DNA of 27,722 nt, taken from contig JABAAV010000004.1 in assembly GCA_014238595.1 (NCBI GenBank), forward strand, positions 1 through 27,722. Reading direction: 5' to 3'. The stretch comes from Myxococcales bacterium. GTDB taxonomy: Bacteria > Myxococcota_A > Polyangia > Haliangiales > J016. This document shows positions 1 to 6,594 of the stretch, in pieces. Under the pieces are notes generated by a model, which was not told the origin of the DNA, did not search any database, and saw only the letters and a list, made by a program, of their open reading frames with translations. Numbering within the stretch: the stretch's first letter is position 1; the number at the start of each line of letters is the position of its first letter. A program made the position numbers and the translations under genes.

Positions 1-1
1 T

Positions 2-682
2 GGATCTTTTTTAATTGATTTAACAACAGATGCAGGACCAATGATTGTTAATCCTGCTGAATTTCCTGCTAAAGCAGATGCCAAACTATTTTTCAAATTT
101 AATAACGGATTGACGAGCATTTCACTGCCCGCTTTATCTTCCATAGGCTATTCTTTTGAGATCTACAACAATGATGGATTAACGAGTATTTTACTGCCCG
201 TGCTCGAAGACGTGTATGCGAGTGTTATCTTGACAAACAACAATTCACTGAAGGAAATTTATCTGCCCGAATTTACTGACACGACTTACGATCTTATTAT
301 CGAAAACAATGATGCCTTGACCAGTATTTCAATGCCCGTTTTGATCTCCACGGGATTGGATAATCCAGAACCGTCAGCATTTCTATCTCTCTATGGTGTT
401 GTTTGGATCAACAACAACCCAGCATTGACGAATATGTCACTGCCAGCATTGACTAGTATCAATTCTAGTGTAGAAATCACTGCCAACGAGGTGCTGACAG
501 AAATTTCACTGCCAAGTTTGAATAGTGCACAGAGTATACTAATCATAAGTAATCCTGAATTAACGAGGGTTGCAATGCCTGCTTTGGATAATCTGTACTG
601 GGCAACCGTAGAAGACAACATTGTACTGATGTATTGTGACTTAGGTATTTATGGCGATGATTTTTGTATTTGGTCGTCATAG
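2..682 (+). CDS. Leucine-rich repeat protein, receptor L-domain style (5' end outside window)
   Basis: The reading frame is open to the left edge of the window, so the ATG at 41 is probably internal and the gene starts upstream. The visible part is a tandem array of about seven units of roughly 23 residues with the pattern xLTSISLPALxSIxxSxxIxNN; successive units are 69 bases apart at the start of the array. Unit 4 carries an insertion of about 13 residues around DNPEPSAFLS. The last unit degenerates into a short tail with two cysteines (CDLGIYGDDFC). Such arrays fold as solenoids and occur in secreted or surface proteins of many environmental bacteria, but no signal peptide or anchor can be seen because the N-terminus is missing. 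The ligand is unknown. The gene ends 240 bases before folB, which is convergent. Confidence is high that it is a coding repeat protein and low for any function. Confidence 0.85.
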   Translation, partial: GSFLIDLTTDAGPMIVNPAEFPAKADAKLFFKFNNGLTSISLPALSSIGYSFEIYNNDGLTSILLPVLEDVYASVILTNNNSLKEIYLPEFTDTTYDLIIENNDALTSISMPVLISTGLDNPEPSAFLSLYGVVWINNNPALTNMSLPALTSINSSVEITANEVLTEISLPSLNSAQSILIISNPELTRVAMPALDNLYWATVEDNIVLMYCDLGIYGDDFCIWSS

Positions 683-921
683 CGAGGACTATTGTCCTTA
701 GGACTGTCCATCGTTTATTGCTACACATGAAGTGTTCAACATTTGATCGTTGAACAAACAACGCCCTGTCGCGGTAAGGCGTTGACACTTATCGCTTGCC
801 TTGAACTGAACATTACGAACTCCAAAAGACGCACTGTGTCCACAGTTTGTCTATGACTCAGTCTGTATTATTGTGACACGAACGTTCGATTCATGAGATA
901 GCACTCTTTGTGAATCAAATA
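683..921. other. Non-coding stretch rich in inverted repeats
   Basis: No convincing gene is visible between the end of the repeat-protein gene and folB on either strand. The stretch holds an AGGAC/GTCCT stem at 685-698, a perfect 8-bp inverted repeat TGTTCAAC/GTTGAACA at 733-756 with an 8-base loop, an AACGCC/GGCGTT stem at 760-783, and a 10-bp palindrome CGAACGTTCG at 879-888. None of the stems is followed by a T-run, so these are not classic terminators. They may act as weak terminators between convergent genes, operators or a structured RNA; the sequence alone does not decide. Confidence 0.4.
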
Positions 922-945
922 TTATATCGCTTCACGATATAATAT
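919..945. repeat. Perfect 11-bp inverted repeat over the folB stop codon
   Basis: ATATTATATCG at 919-929 and CGATATAATAT at 935-945 are exact reverse complements separated by 5 bases. On the minus strand the stem contains the last seven sense codons of folB and its TAA. The stem is A+T-rich and lacks a following U-run, so it is at most an atypical terminator or a 3'-end stability element for the def-folB transcript. Confidence 0.6.
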
Positions 946-1293
946 AGCACTGCTTGTTGTTGGGTTACCACGACAGGGTGGATTGATTTTTTCGACTTCC
1001 ACTGAAAACGCAACATGAGGATACATCGTTTGAATGGTGTCACAGATTTTTCCTGCTAAAGTTTCTATCAAACGAACAGTCGTGCCAATACCGACATCAA
1101 CAACAGCATTACATATTTTTCGATAATCAACGGTATCTTCTAGAGCATCCGATTTGACTACTTTGTCTAATGAAAAAAACAATTGAACATGAACACGAAA
1201 CAAGCGAAGTGTTTGTCGTTCTGTTTGAGTATAGCCATGATAGCCTTGAAATTCTATATTTTTAATATTGATGCTTTGTGTTGGAGACGTCAT
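922..1293 (-). CDS. folB: Dihydroneopterin aldolase (FolB)
   Basis: FolB converts 7,8-dihydroneopterin to 6-hydroxymethyl-7,8-dihydropterin and glycolaldehyde in cytoplasmic folate synthesis. The 123-residue product from the ATG at 1293 has the usual family length. It shows the N-terminal pattern FQGYHGYTQTERQ with a conserved Glu, the conserved Tyr in VDYRKICNAV, the pterin-binding region LIETLAGKIC, and a C-terminal VEVEKINPP with the conserved Lys. The longer open frame to 1371 adds 26 residues without family similarity and would overlap the upstream gene more deeply, so I chose 1293. The start lies 32 bases inside the end of the upstream membrane-protein gene, suggesting translational coupling. 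No strong Shine-Dalgarno sequence is seen. The C-terminal codons and stop are embedded in a perfect inverted repeat. Confidence 0.9.
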   Translation of the reverse strand: MTSPTQSINIKNIEFQGYHGYTQTERQTLRLFRVHVQLFFSLDKVVKSDALEDTVDYRKICNAVVDVGIGTTVRLIETLAGKICDTIQTMYPHVAFSVEVEKINPPCRGNPTTSSAILYREAI

Positions 1294-1540
1294 GTTTTTC
1301 ACTGTCGAGCCAGCCTGTTGGTGTTTTGCCTTGTATACGATAGAGATAAAAATGATAGATGCCAATACCAAGCCCTAACATTAGAAGAAGAATGGTTGGA
1401 ATAAGACCTGTTAAAAAAACAATCCCAAAGAATGCTCTCATGTCAGGGTCAGCGCGAACAATCAATGTCACAATTGTCCCAAAACCGCCAATGATAAACA
1501 AAAAAGAAGCGGTGCCGATTAAACCAACAAGAATACGCAT
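1262..1540 (-). CDS. Small two-helix membrane protein between def and folB
   Basis: I do not recognise a family. The 92-residue product is strongly hydrophobic, with two likely transmembrane segments at about residues 3-28 and 36-63, separated by a short charged loop (RADPDMRA). A hydrophilic C-terminal tail of about 25 residues (QGKTPTGWLDSEKHDV) follows. Its ATG overlaps the def stop codon by one base (TAATG), and its 3' end overlaps folB by 32 bases. This is the geometry expected of a real, translationally coupled operon member. The product is probably an inner-membrane protein; nothing visible links it to deformylation or folate. No catalytic motif is seen. Confidence 0.65.
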   Translation of the reverse strand: MRILVGLIGTASFLFIIGGFGTIVTLIVRADPDMRAFFGIVFLTGLIPTILLLMLGLGIGIYHFYLYRIQGKTPTGWLDSEKHDVSNTKHQY

Positions 1541-2085
1541 TAATAGTTCTCGTGAGGTGATGTAGAGATATATTCAGTGCCATCTGTGTTGAGCTGTTTC
1601 ATTGTGCGACGGATTGATCTTGTTTTTAAAGGCCCTGCAAAATCAACTAAAAGTTTGCCCGTGAGATGATCGTGTTCATGTTGGATAGCACGTGCCAACA
1701 TGTCTGTTGCTTCAATATCAAAAGAATTTCCTTCCAAATCCATGGCTTTATAATGAACATCCATGGGACGTTTTATTTTGACATAAACACTCGGAAACGA
1801 AAGACATCCTTCTTCCAACTCTTCTAATTCATCACCTAATGTGATGATCTCAGGATTAATAAAAATCAGTGGATTGTCTCGGTTTTCTACAATAGAAGCA
1901 TCAATCATAAAAATAGACTTGGGAACACCAATTTGTATTGCTGCAATGCCAAGTCCTTTTGCTGCAATCATTGTATCTTCTAAATCTTTACATAAATTGC
2001 GTATGGTTTCGTCAAAGCTAGTGACTTGCTTGGTTTCTTGTCTTAACCTAGGATCAGGCCACTTGACGATAGGACGGATAGCCAT
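1540..2085 (-). CDS. def: Peptide deformylase
   Basis: Def removes the formyl group from the N-terminal methionine of nascent proteins at the ribosome, using a bound metal (usually Fe2+). The 181-residue product carries all three diagnostic motifs in order: GLGIAAIQIG (motif 1, about residues 44-53), EGCLSFP (motif 2, supplying the metal-binding Cys) and QHEHDHLTG (motif 3, HExDH, with two metal-binding His and the catalytic Glu). Length and motif spacing fit type 1 deformylases. The C-terminus continues past the core as a polar tail. It is the first gene of a minus-strand operon with the small membrane protein and folB, and is divergent from queA across 64 bases. No Shine-Dalgarno sequence precedes the ATG; a possible promoter lies so close that the mRNA may be leaderless. 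Confidence 0.97.
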   Translation of the reverse strand: MAIRPIVKWPDPRLRQETKQVTSFDETIRNLCKDLEDTMIAAKGLGIAAIQIGVPKSIFMIDASIVENRDNPLIFINPEIITLGDELEELEEGCLSFPSVYVKIKRPMDVHYKAMDLEGNSFDIEATDMLARAIQHEHDHLTGKLLVDFAGPLKTRSIRRTMKQLNTDGTEYISTSPHENY

Positions 2086-2091
2086 ATAAGT

Positions 2092-2121
2092 AGATTACTT
2101 ACAGCTTTGTTTTCTTGTCAA
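2092..2121 (-). promoter_or_regulatory. Candidate def promoter
   Basis: Read on the minus strand there is a perfect TTGACA at 2121-2116, an 18-base spacer and TAATCT at 2097-2092 as a possible -10 box. Transcription would start at or within a base or two of the def ATG at 2085, giving a leaderless or near-leaderless message. This agrees with the absence of a Shine-Dalgarno sequence. Confidence 0.35.
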
Positions 2122-2144
2122 TTCTGAATTGATTTTTTTTGAAT
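2115..2144 (+). promoter_or_regulatory. Candidate queA promoter
   Basis: TTGTCA at 2115-2120, an 18-base spacer and TTGAAT at 2139-2144 resemble a sigma-70 promoter with 5/6 and 4/6 matches. The -35 box almost exactly overlaps that of the divergent def promoter. The predicted start is at about the queA ATG (2150), again implying a near-leaderless message; no ribosome-binding site is visible. Confidence 0.3.
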
Positions 2145-2149
2145 AAAAC

Positions 2150-3220
2150 ATGCCTTCTCACTTAGATGCGTTTCATTATGATTTGCCGTTAGAATATATT
2201 GCACAGATTCCAGCAGATTCTCGAGATAGCTCACGACTCTTAGTTATTGATGACGAGATTAAAAACAAAAAGTTTGCAGATATTTGTGATGAAATCCCTG
2301 CAGACTCAGTTGTGGTTGTCAATGATACAAAAGTCTTTCCAGCACGACTGTTTGCACAAAAAAACACAGGTGGAAAAGTCGAGATTTTACTTTTATCACC
2401 ATCGTTAGACAGTGAAGACAATTTTGTTTGGGACGCGCTAGTGAGTCGGAGTAAAAGTTTAAAAGACGGGATGTGTCTTCAGGTTTGTCATCGAGGTCAT
2501 GATGCGATCGATGATGCTCCAATGCTTGTGATCAAACGTTCTTCATCTGAACAAGGGATAACACAAGTACGATTACCCATGAGTGTTGAACAATTATGCA
2601 AAACATGGGGAGAAGTGCCATTACCTCCTTATATTAAACGCAATGATGGCGCAACTGTGATGGATGAAGAGCGATATCAAACAGTGTATTCATCGCACAT
2701 AGGTTCCGTAGCAGCACCGACGGCAGGGATACATTTTACTGATGAAATTTTTGCTAAACTTCGTGCACGCGGTGTGCAGATCGTTTCTATTACATTACAT
2801 ATTGGTGCAGGTACTTTTTTGCCTGTACGAGACAACGATTTAGACAACCATAAGATGCATCAAGAACGGTTTTGTATCACCAAAGATGTTTCTGAGATTA
2901 TTTCTTCTGCCAAACATGTGGTTGCGACAGGGACAACAGTGGTACGTGCCTTGGAAACTGCAGCAAAAAACAACAACCAAATTGATTATGGACATGGTGT
3001 TACAGATTTGTTTATTCGTCCTGGTTATAAGTTTCGTGTCGTTGATTCTTTGATTACAAATTTTCATTTGCCTGAATCAACATTGCTTATGTTGGTTTGT
3101 GCATTCGGCGGTTATGATCGTGTGATGTCTGCATATCGTTATGCTGTGGCTCAACGCTATCGGTTTTACAGTTATGGTGATGCGATGTTTTTGTCTAAAA
3201 ACAACGAGGTTGTGTCATGA
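2150..3220 (+). CDS. queA: S-adenosylmethionine:tRNA ribosyltransferase-isomerase (QueA)
   Basis: QueA transfers and isomerises the ribose of S-adenosylmethionine onto 7-aminomethyl-7-deazaguanine in tRNA, forming epoxyqueuosine at wobble position 34 of GUN-anticodon tRNAs. The 356-residue product has the family length and its block motifs in order: FHYDLPLEYIAQIP near the start, VVNDTKVFPARL, GEVPLPPYI, AAPTAGIHFT, HIGAGTFLPV, HKMHQE, ATGTTVVRALET, TNFHLPESTLLMLV and RFYSYGDAMF near the end. The ATG places the conserved N-terminus at residue 7, as expected. The stop overlaps the tgt start (ATGA), so the two consecutive enzymes of queuosine modification are translationally coupled. No Shine-Dalgarno sequence precedes queA. 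Confidence 0.97.
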   Translation: MPSHLDAFHYDLPLEYIAQIPADSRDSSRLLVIDDEIKNKKFADICDEIPADSVVVVNDTKVFPARLFAQKNTGGKVEILLLSPSLDSEDNFVWDALVSRSKSLKDGMCLQVCHRGHDAIDDAPMLVIKRSSSEQGITQVRLPMSVEQLCKTWGEVPLPPYIKRNDGATVMDEERYQTVYSSHIGSVAAPTAGIHFTDEIFAKLRARGVQIVSITLHIGAGTFLPVRDNDLDNHKMHQERFCITKDVSEIISSAKHVVATGTTVVRALETAAKNNNQIDYGHGVTDLFIRPGYKFRVVDSLITNFHLPESTLLMLVCAFGGYDRVMSAYRYAVAQRYRFYSYGDAMFLSKNNEVVS

Positions 3221-4296
3221 GATGTCCTGAGTTTTCATTCGAAGTGGTTGCACAACATGGCAAAGCACGTGCAGGAATTATACATACCCCTCGAGGAGAT
3301 ATTTTAACACCAGTATTTATGCCCGTTGGAACAGCAGGAACTGTTAAGGGCATGACTATGACTGAGTTAGAACAACCTCCCATTGATGCCCAAATTATTT
3401 TAGGGAATACCTATCATCTGTATTTGCAACCAGGGACATCAGTGATTGATTTATTTAATGGACTTCACAACTTTTCAGGATGGAAACGACCGATTTTAAC
3501 TGATTCAGGAGGTTATCAGGTGTTCAGCTTATCTGGGTTGAATAAAATAGATGATGACGGTGTTACATTTCAGAGTCATATTGATGGAAGTAAGCATCAT
3601 ATTACCCCAGAGAAATCATTAGAGATTCAGGCCTCACTGGGTTCTGATATCGCGATGGCCTTTGATCAATGTCCTGCGCTCGATCAAGGGCAAGTGTTCG
3701 TTGAAGATGCAATGCGACGTACAACATTGTGGGCAGAGCGTTGTGCTGCTTATCAACGTCCCTCCAAACAAGCTTTATTTGGTATTATACAAGGTGGTGT
3801 AGATTTATCGTTGCGGAAAAAGCATTTGGAAGAGATCACAGCATTTGATTTTGATGGATATGCCATAGGTGGTTTGTCTGTGGGAGAGCCTAAAGAGTCC
3901 ATGTATGAGGTATTGGATGGCTTCGTTACCCATCTTCCTGAAAAACAGCCACGCTATTTAATGGGTGTAGGTACGCCTGAAGACATCAAACATGCTGTAT
4001 TGGCGGGAGTAGATATGTTTGATTGCGTCATGCCAACTCGAAATGCTCGTAATGGGCAGCTATTTACTGCACAGGGAAGAATGGTAATCAGCAATGCTCA
4101 ATATCGAGATGATATACGGCCTGTAGAAGAAGATTGTTCTTGTCTTGCATGTCAGACTGTATCACGTGCCTATTTGCGGCATCTGTATAAAAATCGTGAA
4201 GTGCTTTATATACGTCTTGCAACACAGCACAACTTGGCGTTCTATGCACGAACAATGAAGGCCATACGAGAGGATATTTTGTTGTCTTCGTCTTGA
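3217..4296 (+). CDS. tgt: tRNA-guanine transglycosylase (Tgt)
   Basis: Tgt exchanges guanine-34 of Asp, Asn, His and Tyr tRNAs for the queuosine precursor preQ1, the step before QueA. The 359-residue TIM-barrel protein contains TDSGGYQVFSL with the general-base Asp, DQCPAL and GGLSVGEP for substrate binding, and MFDCVMPTRNARNG with the nucleophilic Asp. The zinc site CSCLACQ...YLRHLYK supplies three Cys and one His. All key residues are present. The start overlaps the queA stop by 4 bases and a GAGG stretch about 10 bases upstream may serve as a ribosome-binding site. A 76-base gap with a compound hairpin separates it from yajC. Confidence 0.97.
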   Translation: MRCPEFSFEVVAQHGKARAGIIHTPRGDILTPVFMPVGTAGTVKGMTMTELEQPPIDAQIILGNTYHLYLQPGTSVIDLFNGLHNFSGWKRPILTDSGGYQVFSLSGLNKIDDDGVTFQSHIDGSKHHITPEKSLEIQASLGSDIAMAFDQCPALDQGQVFVEDAMRRTTLWAERCAAYQRPSKQALFGIIQGGVDLSLRKKHLEEITAFDFDGYAIGGLSVGEPKESMYEVLDGFVTHLPEKQPRYLMGVGTPEDIKHAVLAGVDMFDCVMPTRNARNGQLFTAQGRMVISNAQYRDDIRPVEEDCSCLACQTVSRAYLRHLYKNREVLYIRLATQHNLAFYARTMKAIREDILLSSS

Positions 4297-4320
4297 CCGC
4301 ACAGTGTTGTAATGTTACCT

Positions 4321-4363
4321 AAACTTTCCTTAACGCTGACATGGGTATCCCATGGAAAGGTTT
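4321..4363 (+). promoter_or_regulatory. Compound hairpin in the yajC leader
   Basis: The 15-base palindrome CATGGGTATCCCATG at 4340-4354 forms an inner stem. Outside it, AAACTTTCC at 4321-4329 can pair with 4354-4363 (GGAAA plus GTTT with one bulged G). The outer stem includes the only purine-rich ribosome-binding candidate (AAAGG at 4356-4360) upstream of the yajC ATG at 4373, so folding could limit translation. The arrangement is read from the sequence; function is inferred. Confidence 0.45.
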
Positions 4364-4372
4364 CTATAAATT

Positions 4373-4666
4373 ATGTCACAAATTGTATTTTTAATACTGA
4401 TGATGGGTGTCTTCTGGTTTGTCTTGATACGCCCTCAAGTTAAGCGACAAAAAGAACATCAAAAATTACTCTCTGCTTTGAAACAGGGCGATCGTGTCAT
4501 TACACGTGGTGGATTGGTTGCCACTATCAAAGATGTTTCAGATCCAACTTTAATCACGCTTGAATTAAACAATCAATCTACGGTACGGATTCTTCGCGTC
4601 TATATTGATGGATTATATATTCCTCCAGCTGAAACAAACACCAAAGCACCAGTCGTCACTGGATAG
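4373..4666 (+). CDS. yajC: Preprotein translocase subunit YajC
   Basis: YajC is a small inner-membrane protein that co-purifies with SecDF and the SecYEG translocon. The 97-residue product has a single N-terminal transmembrane segment (about residues 3-19). It is followed directly by the family signature FVLIRPQVKRQKEHQKLL, then a small cytoplasmic beta-rich domain containing LKQGDRVITRGGLVATI. The C-terminal tail (ETNTKAPVVTG) is variable in the family. It lies directly upstream of secD and secF, the classic yajC-secD-secF order. Its leader holds a compound hairpin that overlaps the weak ribosome-binding site. Confidence 0.93.
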   Translation: MSQIVFLILMMGVFWFVLIRPQVKRQKEHQKLLSALKQGDRVITRGGLVATIKDVSDPTLITLELNNQSTVRILRVYIDGLYIPPAETNTKAPVVTG

Positions 4667-4688
4667 AACAAAGAAAGCGTAAGCATCT

Positions 4689-6587
4689 ATGGAACGATCT
4701 CTGCGATGGCGTATAATTGGATTGGGAGTACTGTCGCTTCTTGCGGTGTTAATTTTGCTGCCCTCGATAGTACCATCTGAGAAACTTCCAGCACCGATCA
4801 GTCGCATCTTTAGTAAAAAAGTTCAGTTGGGGCTCGATCTTCGAGGAGGGCTTCATTTAGTATATGGTATTGATCTGAACAAATCTATCGATGACAAATC
4901 TTTCGAATTGAAACGTGAGTTAGAATTAGCACTCAAAGATGCGGATATTGATGCGCTCATTGAAACACCATTGACACCCAAAGGTGCTCTTAATATGGTT
5001 TTCACTGATCCTTCGATGCGTTCTAAAGTGGATGAAACATTTTTAGCAACTTATGAAGGTGTATTGCGCACACGAGAATGTCTCGAAGATGTTACGACGG
5101 TTCATTGTTTAATTATTGCTGAAGATTATGCCATTGGCATCAAAGAATCTGCGATTCAGCAAGCTATTAAAACAATTAGAGAACGTATCGATGAACATGG
5201 TATTGCTGAACCAACAGTGATTCGCAAAGGGGACGATATTATTGTTGAACTCCCTGGATTTGGCGATGAAGTAGAACGAATTAAATCAATTATCAAACGA
5301 GCTGCAAAACTCGAATTTAAAATTGTTGCCAATGATGATGATTACATGAAGAAACTTGCACGACATGTGTCAGAAGATCCTAAAGCTAAAGAACTTGGCA
5401 TTGATTTTGAGACCGATTCTTGGGTTCATGATGAAACGGGGAAACGTTTTACAGATCAGTTTTTAATAGCAGCAACACATCGAGAATATTTGACAAAACA
5501 AGAAGCGATACAACGCGGTTGTTGGGATGAAAATAAAGCTGAGCGCGAAGGCAAAGTAGAATGTGAAATCACAGGGCGTACAATTATTGCTGAATACCTC
5601 AATGGTGTCATACAAGATAACGCTGAATTCGCCGTTGATGGCAATCATGAATTTGCATACGAGCAAATATCGCAAAATCGTAACGATGTTACTGCTGTAC
5701 AATGGCGAACATATTATCTCAAGCGTGCTGTTGAATTGGCAGGTTCCTCGGTTTCAGATGCTGCGGTGTCATGGGATCCTACAACCAACCGTCCTGAAGT
5801 ATTGGTCACATTCAATCGATTAGGTGCTATTCGATTTGGTGAGCTCACTTCCGAGAATGTTGGCAAAAAAATGGCAATCATCCTTGATGAGACTGTTAAT
5901 TCTGCACCTGTGATTCAAGCTGCTATTACCGGTGGACGTTCCTCCATTACAATGGGTAATAGCGATGTACTGGTATCGCAACGTGAATCGGAAGATCTTG
6001 TTAATGTTTTAAGAACAGGGTCACTTCCTGCACCATTGCGTGAAGAGTCTTCTTCGATTGTTGGTCCACTGTTAGGACTTGACGCTGTCAACAAAGCAAA
6101 ATCTTCATTTATCTATGGATCGTTGTTAGTGATCTTTTTGATGTTATGGTTTTACCGTAAGGCAGGTGCTATTTCAGTTGCTGTTCTTTTGATTAATGTC
6201 ACTTTGATGATGTCAATATTAACGCTCTTTCAAGCGACGTTGACATTGCCAGGTATTGCGGCACTGGTACTTACAGTGGGTATGGCAGTCGATGCTAATA
6301 TTATTATTTATGAACGTATCCGTGAAGAATTAAGAAATGGGAAATCAATTCGAGGTGCAGTAGATTCAGGATTCTCTCGAGCATTTTCTGCTATTATTGA
6401 TGGACAACTGACAACAGGTATTGCTGCATATGTGCTTTATAGTTATGGGTCAGGTCCTATTCAAGGTTTTGCTGTGATGTTGATGATTGGGATTATATGT
6501 ACTTTATTTACAGCATTGTGGTGTACACGTCTGTTTTTCACATATGCTTTAACGCGAAAACAACGCGTGAATTGGATATCAATTTAA
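4689..6587 (+). CDS. secD: Protein translocase subunit SecD
   Basis: SecD, with SecF, uses the proton gradient to pull secreted proteins out of SecYEG on the periplasmic side. The 632-residue product, close to the 615 of E. coli, has a first transmembrane helix at about residues 10-27. The conserved D1 motif LGLDLRGGLHLVYG follows at 47-60, then a periplasmic P1 region to about 468. The RND-type membrane bundle covers roughly 472-617 and includes GMAVDANIIIYERIREEL at 531-548, where the Asp belongs to the proton path. The head region holds the usual IRERIDEHG and VELPG motifs. The gene ends 7 bases before secF, whose AAGGA ribosome-binding site overlaps the secD stop region. Confidence 0.96.
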   Translation: MERSLRWRIIGLGVLSLLAVLILLPSIVPSEKLPAPISRIFSKKVQLGLDLRGGLHLVYGIDLNKSIDDKSFELKRELELALKDADIDALIETPLTPKGALNMVFTDPSMRSKVDETFLATYEGVLRTRECLEDVTTVHCLIIAEDYAIGIKESAIQQAIKTIRERIDEHGIAEPTVIRKGDDIIVELPGFGDEVERIKSIIKRAAKLEFKIVANDDDYMKKLARHVSEDPKAKELGIDFETDSWVHDETGKRFTDQFLIAATHREYLTKQEAIQRGCWDENKAEREGKVECEITGRTIIAEYLNGVIQDNAEFAVDGNHEFAYEQISQNRNDVTAVQWRTYYLKRAVELAGSSVSDAAVSWDPTTNRPEVLVTFNRLGAIRFGELTSENVGKKMAIILDETVNSAPVIQAAITGGRSSITMGNSDVLVSQRESEDLVNVLRTGSLPAPLREESSSIVGPLLGLDAVNKAKSSFIYGSLLVIFLMLWFYRKAGAISVAVLLINVTLMMSILTLFQATLTLPGIAALVLTVGMAVDANIIIYERIREELRNGKSIRGAVDSGFSRAFSAIIDGQLTTGIAAYVLYSYGSGPIQGFAVMLMIGIICTLFTALWCTRLFFTYALTRKQRVNWISI

Positions 6588-6594
6588 GGATCTT

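Noticed and set aside
1294..1371. 26-residue N-terminal extension of FolB
   Set aside because: It has no family similarity and would overlap the upstream membrane-protein gene much further; the ATG at 1293 gives the normal length.
4365..4370. TATAAA as a -10 box for yajC
   Set aside because: A start 7 bases downstream would be inside the yajC coding region, and no -35 box lies at proper spacing.
4312..4440. Upstream frame overlapping yajC (MLPKLSLTLTW...), possible arrest peptide
   Set aside because: It has no ribosome-binding site or hydrophobic signal segment like known Sec-monitoring peptides; chance overlap is more likely.
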